Origin: an uncultured Duncaniella sp. | GTDB taxonomy: Bacteria > Bacteroidota > Bacteroidia > Bacteroidales > Muribaculaceae | Direction: 5' to 3' | DNA: 44,521 nucleotides | Assembly (NCBI GenBank): GCA_910586665.1 | Contig: CAJUIX010000027.1 | Coordinates: 1-44,521, forward strand | Part shown: one piece after another, positions 23,918 through 32,631 of the stretch | Position numbering within the stretch: position 1 is the first letter of the stretch | Layout of the letters: each line of letters starts with the position of its first letter | Notes under the pieces: model-generated | The model's database searches: none | Told to the model about the DNA's origin: nothing | Seen by the model: only the letters and a program-made list of their open reading frames with translations | Program-made: the position numbers and the translations under genes

Positions 23918-24856
23918 ATGACAACTAATTTCAGATCTCCGCTGAGCGGAATCATTCCACCTCTCGTAACTCCTCTTCTTGGCAACGATACTCTTGACGT
24001 TGCAAGTCTCGAAAACCTTATCGAACACCTCATCGAAGGCGGCGTCCACGGTCTTTTTATCCTTGGCACTACCGGTGAGGAGCAGAGCCTGAGCTATCGT
24101 CTGCGCAAAGAGATGATTCATGAGACCTGCCGCATCAATGCCGGACGTCTGCCGGTGCTCGTGTGCGTGACGGATACCTCGATTGTCGAGAGTGTCAACC
24201 TCGCAAATATCGCCGCCGACTGCGGCGCGTCGGCAGTGGTGAGCGCGGCTCCCTATTATTTCGCCACAGGCCAGCCTGAACTTGCCGAGTTCTACGAGGA
24301 CATGATTCCCCAGCTTCCCCTCCCGCTCTTCCTATATAATATGCCGAGCCATGTGAAGGTCAACTTCTCGCCCGCGACCATTCGCCGCATTGCCGAGAAT
24401 GAGAAGGTGGTCGGCTTCAAGGACAGCTCCGCCAATCTACCATATTTCCAGTCGGTGATGTACACCATGAAGGACCGTCCCGATTTCTCCATGCTCATGG
24501 GACCGGAGGAGGTGACAGGCGAGTGCGTTATGCTCGGAGCCAACGGCGGTATCAACGGCGGTGCCAACATGTTCCCCGAACTGTATGTGTCGATGTACAA
24601 TGCCGCCAAGGATGGCAACCTCAAGGAAGTATGGCGTCTGCAGCAGATTATCATGCAGATCAGCACCACTATCTACAGCGTCGGCAAGCATGGCTCGAGC
24701 TATCTGAAGGGCCTGAAGTGTGCGTGCTCGCTCCTCGGTGTCATCAAGGACGACTTTGTGGCTGCTCCTTTCCATAAGTTCAACGAGCCGGAGCGCCGCA
24801 AAATCCAGGAGGCCCTCGACCGCCTGCCTATCGAGAACGGCAAGCTGATTCTATAA
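23918..24856 (+). CDS. Dihydrodipicolinate synthase / N-acetylneuraminate lyase family aldolase
   Basis: A 312-residue class I pyruvate aldolase. The family motif GTTGE is at residues 50-54, the catalytic tyrosine is Y140 (LYNMPS) and the Schiff-base lysine is K168 (GFKDSS). The frame is open from 23843, but the promoter at 23880 lies inside that extension, so the ATG at 23918 is the real start. The residues after GTTGE (EQSLSY) differ from true DapA, pointing to a catabolic lyase of 2-keto-3-deoxy sugar acids or sialic acid. Campylobacter uses such an enzyme in fucose degradation; with an SSS transporter downstream, a sugar-acid role is plausible but unproven. Confidence 0.82.
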   Translation: MTTNFRSPLSGIIPPLVTPLLGNDTLDVASLENLIEHLIEGGVHGLFILGTTGEEQSLSYRLRKEMIHETCRINAGRLPVLVCVTDTSIVESVNLANIAADCGASAVVSAAPYYFATGQPELAEFYEDMIPQLPLPLFLYNMPSHVKVNFSPATIRRIAENEKVVGFKDSSANLPYFQSVMYTMKDRPDFSMLMGPEEVTGECVMLGANGGINGGANMFPELYVSMYNAAKDGNLKEVWRLQQIIMQISTTIYSVGKHGSSYLKGLKCACSLLGVIKDDFVAAPFHKFNEPERRKIQEALDRLPIENGKLIL

Positions 24857-25053
24857 AAATATGGCATGGGGTTGTGTCAAAACTACTCAAATAATAAAAT
24901 AGGTCGAAGACCTTAGGCAAGAGAAACCCCAGGCATCGCTACGGCCTGCGGCCTTCGCTTACCCTGGGGTTTCTCTTGCATAGGCTCTTCGAGCCATAGA
25001 TATGCGCAGCGTTCCTATAGACGAGTTTATTTTCACATACCCATGCAATTTTT
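24857..25053. mobile_element. Nested inverted repeat, MITE/REPIN-like element
   Basis: Inner arms 24898-24933 and 24963-24998 are 36-base inverted copies; the central 17 bases of each (24917-24933, 24963-24979) are identical. Each arm carries its own small hairpin (24901-24913 and 24983-24995), and the two hairpins differ by paired changes that keep the stem. Outer arms near 24861-24885 and 25028-25049 (GCATGGG...CCCATGC) are also inverted. No ORF or clear target duplication is seen. It fills the gap between the lyase and the second SSS gene and may end the first transcript or influence the second. Confidence 0.6.
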
Positions 25054-25085
25054 GTCTACACCCCCTCCCTTTTTAATGCTATACC

Positions 25086-26564
25086 ATGAATTTTATTGAC
25101 CTGATTGTTTTTTTGGTTTTCACAGTCGGCACCATTCTGTTCGGCTACCTTTTCGGTCGCAAGAAACAGAGCAGCGACGAGTTTACCCGCGGTGGCGGCA
25201 AGGTGCCCGGCTGGGTTGTCGGCCTGTCGATTTTCGCTTCCTTCTGTAGCTCGATTTCATTCCTGGGCTACTGCTCGTCGGCCTTCATGGGCAACTGGAA
25301 CGCCTTTGTGTTCACCCTCTCCATTCTTCCTGCCGGATTGCTGGCGATGTATTACTTCGTCCCGTTCTACAGGTCACTGGGCAGTATCAGTGCCTACAGC
25401 TATTTTGAAAAACGCTTCGGACGTTGGGCGAGGCTCTATGCGTCGGTGTTCTATCTTTTCACCCAGGTGTGTCGCTCGGGTGCGATATTGTTCCTCCTCG
25501 CGGTGCCGATGAATGTGCTCATGGGCTGGAGCATCCCGCTCGTGGTGACAGTCACGGGGCTCGGCATCATACTCTACAGTCAGAAGGGTGGTCTGAAGTC
25601 CGTGATATGGACCGAGGCGCTTCAGGGAGCTATTCTTGTCGGTGGCGCTGTCATCTGCCTCGTCGTGCTCTATTGGGGGATGCCCGAAGGTCCGATGCAG
25701 GCCATAGATATTTGTATGGATCACAATAAGTTCTCTCTCGGCAGCTTCAACGGCAGCCTCGTTGAGAGCACCTTTTGGGTCTGCCTGATTTACGGTATGT
25801 TTACCAACCTTAACAACTTCGCAATCGACCAGAGCTATACCCAGCGCTACTGCGCCGCCCCCTCGCTCGGCGAGGCGCGCAAGAGTGCCTTTTGGGGCTC
25901 GCTTCTGACCCTCCCCGTCAACCTCGTCCTCTTTCTCATCGGCTCGGGCCTCTTCGCTTTCTACTATATCAACCCCGGGGCGCTTCCCGAGGGGATAAAG
26001 AGCGACTATGTGTTCCCTTATTTTATTATCAATGAGATGCCGGTCGGACTGGTCGGGCTTCTGATAGCCTCGATTTTCTGCGCGGGCATGAGCACGGTGG
26101 CCACGAGCGTAACCTCGTCGGGTACAATTGTGCTTACTGACTTCTACACACACTTCTTCCCCAATTCGAGCGATGAGCGCAAGGTGGTGGTGCTCCGTGT
26201 GGCCAGTGTCGTTGTTGGCATCCTCGGCATCGGTGTGGCGCTCTGCTTCCTGCTCGTCGACAACGCGCTCGATGCCTGGTGGGCGCTTAGCAGCGTGTGC
26301 TCCGGCGGCGTGCTCGGCATGTTCCTCCTGGCCTATCTCTGCCCGAAGGCCGGGAAGCGTCATGTGGTTCCCGGAGTGGTCATAGGTGTGGCCTCGCTCA
26401 TACTCATAGCGCTTCAGACGAAGCTCACAGACTGGTGGGACATCCCGCAGTTCGTGCATATCAATCTCAGCATCGTCATCAGCACACTTCTGATTTTCAT
26501 GATTGGCTTCGTGCTCGTCCGTTTCCTCAACAAGGAGGAAGAGCGTAAGGCCGTAGAGGCATAA
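25086..26564 (+). CDS. Sodium:solute symporter family protein
   Basis: A 492-residue inner-membrane protein with about 13 hydrophobic segments and the SSS pattern FGRKKQSSDEFTRGGGKVPGWVVGLSIFASFCSSISFLG condensed at residues 24-63, then QSYTQRYCAAPS and CAGMSTVATSVTSS. It differs clearly from the SGLT-like protein at 22226 and is closer to the sialic acid/proline-type branch. It follows a NanA/DapA-family lyase, so a keto-sugar acid or sialic acid is a reasonable guess. GNAT and AlkD genes follow within 9 bases and may share its transcript. Confidence 0.86.
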   Translation: MNFIDLIVFLVFTVGTILFGYLFGRKKQSSDEFTRGGGKVPGWVVGLSIFASFCSSISFLGYCSSAFMGNWNAFVFTLSILPAGLLAMYYFVPFYRSLGSISAYSYFEKRFGRWARLYASVFYLFTQVCRSGAILFLLAVPMNVLMGWSIPLVVTVTGLGIILYSQKGGLKSVIWTEALQGAILVGGAVICLVVLYWGMPEGPMQAIDICMDHNKFSLGSFNGSLVESTFWVCLIYGMFTNLNNFAIDQSYTQRYCAAPSLGEARKSAFWGSLLTLPVNLVLFLIGSGLFAFYYINPGALPEGIKSDYVFPYFIINEMPVGLVGLLIASIFCAGMSTVATSVTSSGTIVLTDFYTHFFPNSSDERKVVVLRVASVVVGILGIGVALCFLLVDNALDAWWALSSVCSGGVLGMFLLAYLCPKAGKRHVVPGVVIGVASLILIALQTKLTDWWDIPQFVHINLSIVISTLLIFMIGFVLVRFLNKEEERKAVEA

Positions 26565-26573
26565 GCTGAAAAA

Positions 26574-27074
26574 ATGGGAAAAATCACTGTCAGACATACG
26601 CGCGTCGAAGACCTTGGGCGGGTTATGAAGCTGTTCGAGCTCGCCAAGGCCTTCATGCGCAGGTCGGGCAACATGACGCAGTGGACCGGGGGCTACCCCT
26701 CGCTCCAGGCCGTCATGGCTGACATCCGCGCGGGCAACAGCTACGTCGGTGTCGACGCCGATGGAGAGATTGTCATGACCTTCGCCTTCATAATAGGCGA
26801 GGATCCGACCTACGGCTACATAGAGGGAGGCCGATGGATTGACGACGGGCCATACGGTACCGTCCACCGCCTCGCCTCGTCGGGTAAACACGGCGGTATG
26901 CTGGCCGAATGTGTGGATTTCTGCTTCACGAAGGTAGACAGTCTGCGGCTCGACACCCATGCCGACAATTCACCCATGCTCACGGGCGCAGAGAGGCTCG
27001 GCTTCACGCGCTGCGGCATCATCTATATCGCCGATGGGAGTCCGAGGGTGGCATTTCAAAAATTAAAATCATGA
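26574..27074 (+). CDS. GNAT family N-acetyltransferase
   Basis: A 166-residue protein with the acetyl-CoA-dependent GNAT fold: RHTRVEDLGRVMKLFELA at the start, the strand VDADGEIVMTFAFI and the C-terminal LRLDTHADNSPMLTGAERLGFTRCG, where the acetyl group donor is usually held. The substrate is unknown. It starts 9 bases after the SSS gene and its stop overlaps the AlkD-like start (ATGA). Confidence 0.83.
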   Translation: MGKITVRHTRVEDLGRVMKLFELAKAFMRRSGNMTQWTGGYPSLQAVMADIRAGNSYVGVDADGEIVMTFAFIIGEDPTYGYIEGGRWIDDGPYGTVHRLASSGKHGGMLAECVDFCFTKVDSLRLDTHADNSPMLTGAERLGFTRCGIIYIADGSPRVAFQKLKS

Positions 27075-27805
27075 GCAGCATCAGTGAAAGCATAGAGCGG
27101 CAGCTCCGCGAGGCGGGAAGCCCGGAGCAGGCGGCCATTCTTATGCGCTTCTTCAAGACCGGGCCTGGGGAGTATGGCGAGGGTGACAGATTTCTCGGCG
27201 TGCGGGTGCCTCAGACGAGGGCTATAGTCAAAAAATATAGGAAGGAGGCGGAGATTGATGATGTACGCTCACTCATAGACTCCGAATGGCACGAAGTAAG
27301 GCTCGCGGGCTTCCTCCTGCTCATAGAAATCTATGACCGTGCCGTCAGGAAGCGCGACGAGGCCGCGCAGCGTTTCGCGGTCGACTTCTACCTTTCGGTC
27401 ATCGGGCGCGGAAACAACTGGGACCTCGTCGACCTGGTCGCTCCCAAGATTTTCGGTCGCTGGCTCGTGAATCATCCCGAGGACAGGGTGCTTCTTGACC
27501 AGCTGGCTGACATGGAGGGGCGCTTGTGGCATCAGCGGGTGGCCATTGTTGCAACCTTCGGGCTGATTTATGCGGGAGAGTATGCAGACACCTTGCGGAT
27601 CGCCCGAAAGCTGCTGCACCACGAGCACGATTTGATACACAAGGCTGTCGGCTGGATGCTGCGCGAGATGGGGAAGCGCGGCGGCGACCGTGAGCATATT
27701 GATTTTTTGGAGCAATACTGCACCACGATGCCGCGCACGATGCTTCGCTATGCCATAGAGCACCTCCCCGAAGAGCAGCGGCAGGAGTATCTGAGGAGAA
27801 AATAA
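27071..27805 (+). CDS. DNA alkylation repair protein (AlkD-like glycosylase)
   Basis: A 244-residue all-helical HEAT-like protein of the family that removes N3- and N7-alkylated purines from DNA. Family marks are FLGVRVPQTRAIVKKY (37-52), SEWHEVRLAGFLLLIE, the NNWDLVD segment holding the catalytic-site Trp and Asp, and KAVGWMLREMGK near the C-terminus. The frame is open from 26909, but the ATG at 27071 gives the family start and a 4-base overlap with the GNAT gene, indicating coupling. It converges on the xus-like operon with only 20 bases between stops. Confidence 0.9.
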   Translation: MSSISESIERQLREAGSPEQAAILMRFFKTGPGEYGEGDRFLGVRVPQTRAIVKKYRKEAEIDDVRSLIDSEWHEVRLAGFLLLIEIYDRAVRKRDEAAQRFAVDFYLSVIGRGNNWDLVDLVAPKIFGRWLVNHPEDRVLLDQLADMEGRLWHQRVAIVATFGLIYAGEYADTLRIARKLLHHEHDLIHKAVGWMLREMGKRGGDREHIDFLEQYCTTMPRTMLRYAIEHLPEEQRQEYLRRK

Positions 27806-27825
27806 ATTGCGGCCATGCCGTATGA

Positions 27826-28860
27826 TTACCGTCGGTGTTTGAACCAAAGGTAATAGCCTGTCAGGGGGAGGCTGGCGCCGAGGAGGGCGCCGAGAAACCA
27901 CAGTATGCGGGTGAAGATGCCTCCGAAGGTGCCGGTGTGGACGGAGTAGATTGCCTTTCGCATCTTTTCAGCCGGGGTGGGGGCTGTCTTCGGCTTGGAG
28001 CTGACCGTTATCTTTGACGCACCCGGGTCGGCGACTCTCAGCTCTTCGTAGATTTTATTCCAGTCCTTGAATTCGGAGCCGTGACGCTTACCGGCGCGGT
28101 GTCCGTCTCCTTTTTTCCCTTTTCCATTCCGGGGACTGTTCTCGGCTGTCGGCTGCTGCCGAGCTGTCTGCTCCACGCCAAAGACGGAGTAAAAAGCTGT
28201 GCGATACCAGCCGAATGACCATGTCAGGCCGGTGAGCGCCATTGCAAGTACTATGATGAGCGCATACATGCCCCCCGCCACATGGACGCCGTGCCAAAAC
28301 TTGCGCTGTCCGTTCTTGGTGTCAATCGCGAGGCTGTGACGGAGATTCCTGCGCGCAGCGGGAATCCATATAATCACTCCTGTGACGAGGGCGATGACGA
28401 AGACGAGCGTGGAGATGCCGACTATGAGCTTGCCGACCTTCAGCCCGTCGGCGTGAGGATTTGCACTGTCGAGGAGCCAGCGGTGGAGGCGGAACATGGT
28501 CGAGAAGAAGCCGAGGCGCTCGTAACGGCCTGTGACGCCCCCTGTATATTGGTCTACGAAGAGAGAGGCCCGGCGCGGTTTCGAGAGGCTGACCTGGTAG
28601 GTGCGCGCGGGGTCGGCAAAGATTGTGACGCCGGTAATCGAGACGCTGTCCGGGAGGGTGAGTCTGACCTTCTCCATGAGTACGTCGACCGGGAGGGGCT
28701 TGGTCCGTACTGTCGCCACTTTGTAGACATCGCTTCGGGCTGCTATCGTTATCTCTTCTTCGAATACGAGCATCGCGCCCGAGAAGCAGACGAGGCTGAT
28801 GATGATGCCGAAGGGAACGGAGAGCCAGAGGTGGATTTTTCTGAAGAGTTTCATCGTCAT
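27826..28860 (-). CDS. xusC: PepSY-domain membrane protein (XusC-like)
   Basis: A 344-residue inner-membrane protein of the PepSY-associated TM family (PiuB-like). An N-terminal transmembrane segment (12-32) is followed by a periplasmic PepSY stretch, then segments near 148-168, 200-220 and 318-338. The HGVHVAGGMYAL motif near 195 carries histidines that could bind haem, as in related reductases. It is the last gene of a three-gene operon with a DUF4374 lipoprotein and a TonB receptor, the order of the Bacteroides XusABC xenosiderophore system, in which XusC is the inner-membrane member. It probably reduces or handles ferric siderophore after import. Confidence 0.85.
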   Translation of the reverse strand: MTMKLFRKIHLWLSVPFGIIISLVCFSGAMLVFEEEITIAARSDVYKVATVRTKPLPVDVLMEKVRLTLPDSVSITGVTIFADPARTYQVSLSKPRRASLFVDQYTGGVTGRYERLGFFSTMFRLHRWLLDSANPHADGLKVGKLIVGISTLVFVIALVTGVIIWIPAARRNLRHSLAIDTKNGQRKFWHGVHVAGGMYALIIVLAMALTGLTWSFGWYRTAFYSVFGVEQTARQQPTAENSPRNGKGKKGDGHRAGKRHGSEFKDWNKIYEELRVADPGASKITVSSKPKTAPTPAEKMRKAIYSVHTGTFGGIFTRILWFLGALLGASLPLTGYYLWFKHRR

Positions 28861-28871
28861 GTCACACAGGT

Positions 28872-30281
28872 TTATTCAATAGGTTCCATATATCCCATGC
28901 CGTTGATTTCGGCGGCTTCTACAGTGAGGCCCTTGGTGGCTACAGCGGTGGCGGGGTCGATAGCATAGATGGCCGGGTGGTTGTCGGTGGTGTTGACGGG
29001 GATGTAGACCTTGCCGCCGTGGGCGTAGATGTTCTTGCCGAGCGAGGAGAGGGTGGAGGGGAGCCCTGTCACATCGCTGAGTTTCTTGGCCGAGGCGTCG
29101 AACACGGCAAGCTCGGTGGCTGTGAAGCCGGATTCAGTCAGCGGGCGGTCATACATCTGGAGGAGGAAGTAGTTGCCGCTGATGTGCCAGCAGCGCATGA
29201 AGGACCTGCCTCCGCTCTGGGCCTCGAGATTGCAGTAGTAGTCGTCAAACTGAGTGCTTCCAGCAGGGATGCGGGCGACTCCGGCGGGGAGCTTGGTCTG
29301 CTGGAGCGGGTCGGTCATGGTCTTGGCGTAGCTCGGGGAGAAGACATAGACGTCGCCGTTGTCGGCTGCCCATACGGTCTGATAATACTGCGACTTGAAG
29401 CGCCCGCAGGGATAGCTGATCTTGTCGGTCTTGGCAAGGACAGGGTCGAGCATACGCTCATTATCAAAGACTGCCACCCAGCACTCGTCGGGGTACTGCG
29501 TCCACTGGAGTTCACCCTTCTTGTAGCTGCTGCTGTTGGTGCCTCCGTCGGAGGTCTTGACGAGGTGCTCGTAGCCGGGGCGCACATACCTGCCGTTGTC
29601 GACAGCGGCGCCGTATTGGCTCAGACCCATAGGGATGACACCAGAATAGATGTGATTGCCGCACTGCTCGATGCCTGCGAGGGTGACATACTCGCCGTTG
29701 CCGAGATAGTTTTCGACGCAGTAGGTGCCTGTGGAGGTGTCGTTGGAGCTATATGTCTCCTTCTCGACGTCGAGGTAGGATACGAGGAGGGTCTTGGGGA
29801 GATAGCCGTTGGGGTCGGCGAAGGATTTCTGCCCCTCGCCGGTGGAGGTGGAGATTATGAAGTCGCCGAAGGTGCCGTAGGAGGTGAAGCGGTTGATGCG
29901 GTACTCCATGTCGCGCGGGTGCACGTCGCCGTCAGCACCAAGGATATAGCTGCGGGTGGTGCCTGCGTTTCCCTGGTTGTAAGTGAGTCCGTAGAGGTAT
30001 CTACTGCCGTGGAACACCCACTGAGAAGCCCCGCTGTTGACAAGACCGTTATCGACAGTCGTCACTGTCCCACCGTCGAGATTCTCCGAGGTGAGGAGCA
30101 CCGAGGCTTTCTCGCTTGTCGAGCCGGCTGTGGTCACGGCTATCACAAATTTTCCTTTCCCATCCGCCGCGGGGTCGGAAGGCTTGTCGGGATTGTCGTT
30201 TATGTCGGAGCAGGAGGAGAAGATGAGGGCGGGGAGAGCGGCGAGCGCTGCCATTGCGCGTGTGAGTGATTGCTTTTTCAT
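28872..30281 (-). CDS. xusB: DUF4374 surface lipoprotein (XusB-like)
   Basis: A 469-residue lipoprotein: signal peptide with lipobox cysteine C24 (IFSSC) followed by SDIND, an acidic start that resembles Bacteroidetes surface-export signals. The rest is a beta-rich body consistent with the beta-propeller of DUF4374. In Bacteroides thetaiotaomicron the family member XusB captures enterobactin-type siderophores at the cell surface and passes them to XusA. The neighbours (PepSY protein 11 bases downstream, TonB receptor 34 bases upstream) match that locus. Confidence 0.88.
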   Translation of the reverse strand: MKKQSLTRAMAALAALPALIFSSCSDINDNPDKPSDPAADGKGKFVIAVTTAGSTSEKASVLLTSENLDGGTVTTVDNGLVNSGASQWVFHGSRYLYGLTYNQGNAGTTRSYILGADGDVHPRDMEYRINRFTSYGTFGDFIISTSTGEGQKSFADPNGYLPKTLLVSYLDVEKETYSSNDTSTGTYCVENYLGNGEYVTLAGIEQCGNHIYSGVIPMGLSQYGAAVDNGRYVRPGYEHLVKTSDGGTNSSSYKKGELQWTQYPDECWVAVFDNERMLDPVLAKTDKISYPCGRFKSQYYQTVWAADNGDVYVFSPSYAKTMTDPLQQTKLPAGVARIPAGSTQFDDYYCNLEAQSGGRSFMRCWHISGNYFLLQMYDRPLTESGFTATELAVFDASAKKLSDVTGLPSTLSSLGKNIYAHGGKVYIPVNTTDNHPAIYAIDPATAVATKGLTVEAAEINGMGYMEPIE

Positions 30282-30315
30282 TTTAATGCTTGATGTGATT
30301 ATAATTTTTAAGTAT

Positions 30316-32496
30316 TCAATTGTCGAAATAGACTCTTACCTTGCCATAGAAGGCGCGTCCGGCCTTCTGGAGGCTGAAATTGTCGTAGAGTTTAGCGTCG
30401 GTGAGGTTGCGGCACTCGAAGGAGAGGTTGTAGCGACCATTCTTGATGCCGTAGGAGATTGTTATGTTGTGGGCGAACTGGTCGGGGACAACATAGTCAT
30501 CCTTGTTGGAGCCGATGTTGGCGGAGTAGTAGGTGAAGTTGTGGGTGTATTGGTTGTCGTAGGTTAGGGTCAGCACATTTTCCCTGCCGCCGAGCTTGTG
30601 CCAGTAGAGGTTGATGTCTGAGTCGGCAAAGATGTAGGGTAGGTTGGGCATACGTTCCTTGTAGGTGACATTGGGTGTCGAGCTGCCCTGAGCGGTCCGC
30701 ATGTTGTCGCGGACGTTCATCTGTGTGAAGTTGCCGCCGATGCTCAGCCAGCGGGAATAATTGTAGCGGGCGGAGATGCTGAAGCCTTTGGTGAGCACCT
30801 TGCCGTAGTTAATATAGGTGGCGGCTGACTTTCCCCCGCCGAGGGAGAGGATGTTGCGCCGGATGTAGTCGCGGGTGTCGCGGTAGATTAGTCCGGCCTC
30901 GACAAAGAGATTGTTGTTGCCGAAAGCGGCGTCGTAGCTGAGATTGAGGTTGAGGTTGTCGCTCGACTCCGGGCGCAGGGCTATGTCGCCGGTCTCGAGG
31001 TCCTCGTCGCCAAACATTTCCTCGATAGTCGGGAGACGGTAGGCTTTCTCGTAGGAAGCCTTAAGCTGTAGACCTAAGGGGGCGAACCATGTCGCCGCGG
31101 CGCCATAGCCGAAGTTGTCGATGCGTCGGGAGGTGGTGGTGAACTCGTCCTGCGCGGATGATGTGGCTATCGGGCCGCTGACATACTGGTAGTAGTGCTT
31201 GCCGAAGAGCGAGAAGTTGGCGCGGTGGCTCAGGAGGGCGCGGTAGGAGACGCCGATGATGTTCTTGCTCGTGATTTTCGCTATCTCGTCCTTGCCGGGA
31301 GGGGTGGTGAGGAGATTTTCGTTGGAGCGGCGGAAGGAGTTGAAGACATCGTTGAGCGTGATGATGTGGCGGTCGGCAAATCGGTAGTCAGCGGTGAACG
31401 ATGCGGCCCATGTGTGGTTTGTGGCGCGCGAGTTTTGGTATGACTGCTCGCCCGGGGAGTTGAGCGGGGCTGTCTCGCCGCGCCAGTTGTATTTGACGGA
31501 GGAGGTGTCGACGTTGAGTGTTATGTTGCGGCTGTAGTTGGCATTGAAGGCCACGTTGAGCCCACGGGTGAGGAGGTTGCGTTTGCTATATTCGATAGAG
31601 GGGATGAGCGAGTGGCCGTGGCGGTGTTTTTCCCCATAAACAATCTCCTGACGGACACCTGTCTGGATTTCTTTGTAGAAGTGGGAGTAGGTCAGCCCGA
31701 CGAGTAGGCGGTCGGCCAAGGGCTTGTCTACAATCCCGGCCTTGGCTATGACGGCTTCGTTGTGGTAGGTGTCGTTGAAACGGCGGACATGCTCAAGCTT
31801 TCTGCGGTTGATGGCCCCGGTGGCGAAGTCCTCAACCGGGGAGTCGACCCAATAATTGTTGTCGGAGTAGTTTTGGAAGACGTTGACCTCATATTTGAAG
31901 CCGTTGCGGAGGGTCTGGCCGAAGTTGAGGGCTGACTTGTGGGTGTTGAAGGATCCGTAGGAGTAGGAAGCTTCGGCGAATAGGCGCCGGCGGCGTTTGG
32001 GGGTGACAATGTTGATGACGCCCCCGATGGCGTCGGTGCCGAAGCCGACAGGGACTACTCCGCGATATACCTCGATGCGCTCGGCGAAGTTGACAGGGAT
32101 GTTGTTGAGACCGAAGGATGAGCCTACTCCTTCCTGCGGGACACCGTCGATGAAGACCTTGACATGCTTGCCGCTGAAGCCGTCCATAGTGACGGCCATG
32201 TCGGAGCCGACGCCTCCGCTCTCGCGGATTTTCATGCCCGGGGCCTTGGCGAGGGCGTCGCCGAGTGTCTTGGTCGTGTTGAGGAGCTCGCGGGTGTTGA
32301 CGGAGGTCGCGTTGAAGGCTGAGTTTTTCAGCTTGCTGACGGGTTTGGCGGTGACCACCACCTCAGCGAGCCCGAGGGTATCGGCCTCGATTGTCTTATG
32401 GTCGTGGCGGTAATGGTTTTGGCCGACCGCGCAGGGGGTGAGGAGAGGAAGGAGGAGTAGCAGAAATGCAATCCGGGTTACGTTCATTTTTTTCAA
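30316..32496 (-). CDS. xusA: TonB-dependent siderophore receptor (XusA-like)
   Basis: A 726-residue outer-membrane receptor with signal peptide (1-25), a TonB-box-like region (GLAEVVVTAKPV near 43-54), plug domain (about 60-170: VNTRELLNTTKTLGDALAKAPGMKIRESGG and GVPQEGVGSSFGLNNIPVNFAERIEVYRG in part) and a 22-strand barrel ending in the aromatic FYGKVRVYFDN. Unlike SusC proteins it lacks a long carboxypeptidase-like N-terminal extension. First gene of the operon with xusB and xusC. It should import a ferric siderophore, perhaps one made by other bacteria. Confidence 0.88.
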   Translation of the reverse strand: MKKMNVTRIAFLLLLLPLLTPCAVGQNHYRHDHKTIEADTLGLAEVVVTAKPVSKLKNSAFNATSVNTRELLNTTKTLGDALAKAPGMKIRESGGVGSDMAVTMDGFSGKHVKVFIDGVPQEGVGSSFGLNNIPVNFAERIEVYRGVVPVGFGTDAIGGVINIVTPKRRRRLFAEASYSYGSFNTHKSALNFGQTLRNGFKYEVNVFQNYSDNNYWVDSPVEDFATGAINRRKLEHVRRFNDTYHNEAVIAKAGIVDKPLADRLLVGLTYSHFYKEIQTGVRQEIVYGEKHRHGHSLIPSIEYSKRNLLTRGLNVAFNANYSRNITLNVDTSSVKYNWRGETAPLNSPGEQSYQNSRATNHTWAASFTADYRFADRHIITLNDVFNSFRRSNENLLTTPPGKDEIAKITSKNIIGVSYRALLSHRANFSLFGKHYYQYVSGPIATSSAQDEFTTTSRRIDNFGYGAAATWFAPLGLQLKASYEKAYRLPTIEEMFGDEDLETGDIALRPESSDNLNLNLSYDAAFGNNNLFVEAGLIYRDTRDYIRRNILSLGGGKSAATYINYGKVLTKGFSISARYNYSRWLSIGGNFTQMNVRDNMRTAQGSSTPNVTYKERMPNLPYIFADSDINLYWHKLGGRENVLTLTYDNQYTHNFTYYSANIGSNKDDYVVPDQFAHNITISYGIKNGRYNLSFECRNLTDAKLYDNFSLQKAGRAFYGKVRVYFDN

Positions 32497-32501
32497 CGAT
32501 T

Positions 32502-32561
32502 GGGGAAGTATTTTTTACTGATTTAATTTCAGTGCAAAGTTCGTCAGATAAATACTTCCCC
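32502..32561. promoter_or_regulatory. Inverted repeat around the xus operon promoter
   Basis: GGGGAAGTATTT (32502-32513) and AAATACTTCCCC (32550-32561) are perfect inverted copies; CGATT flanks both with a 2-base offset. Between them are a small palindrome ACTGA-N7-TCAGT (32517-32533) and, on the minus strand, GAACTTTG (32542-32535), one base from the -7 consensus. It may be an iron-responsive operator or an mRNA hairpin. Confidence 0.45.
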
Positions 32562-32631
32562 GAAATCGTCAAAAATGAGTATTTTTTTAGATGATTTATG
32601 AGTATGATTAATGAAAATTGGGTATTTCGGT

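Noticed and set aside
25374..26960. 528-codon minus-strand ORF opposite the second SSS gene
   Set aside because: Highly charged, no motif, overlaps both the SSS transporter and the GNAT gene, which are convincing.
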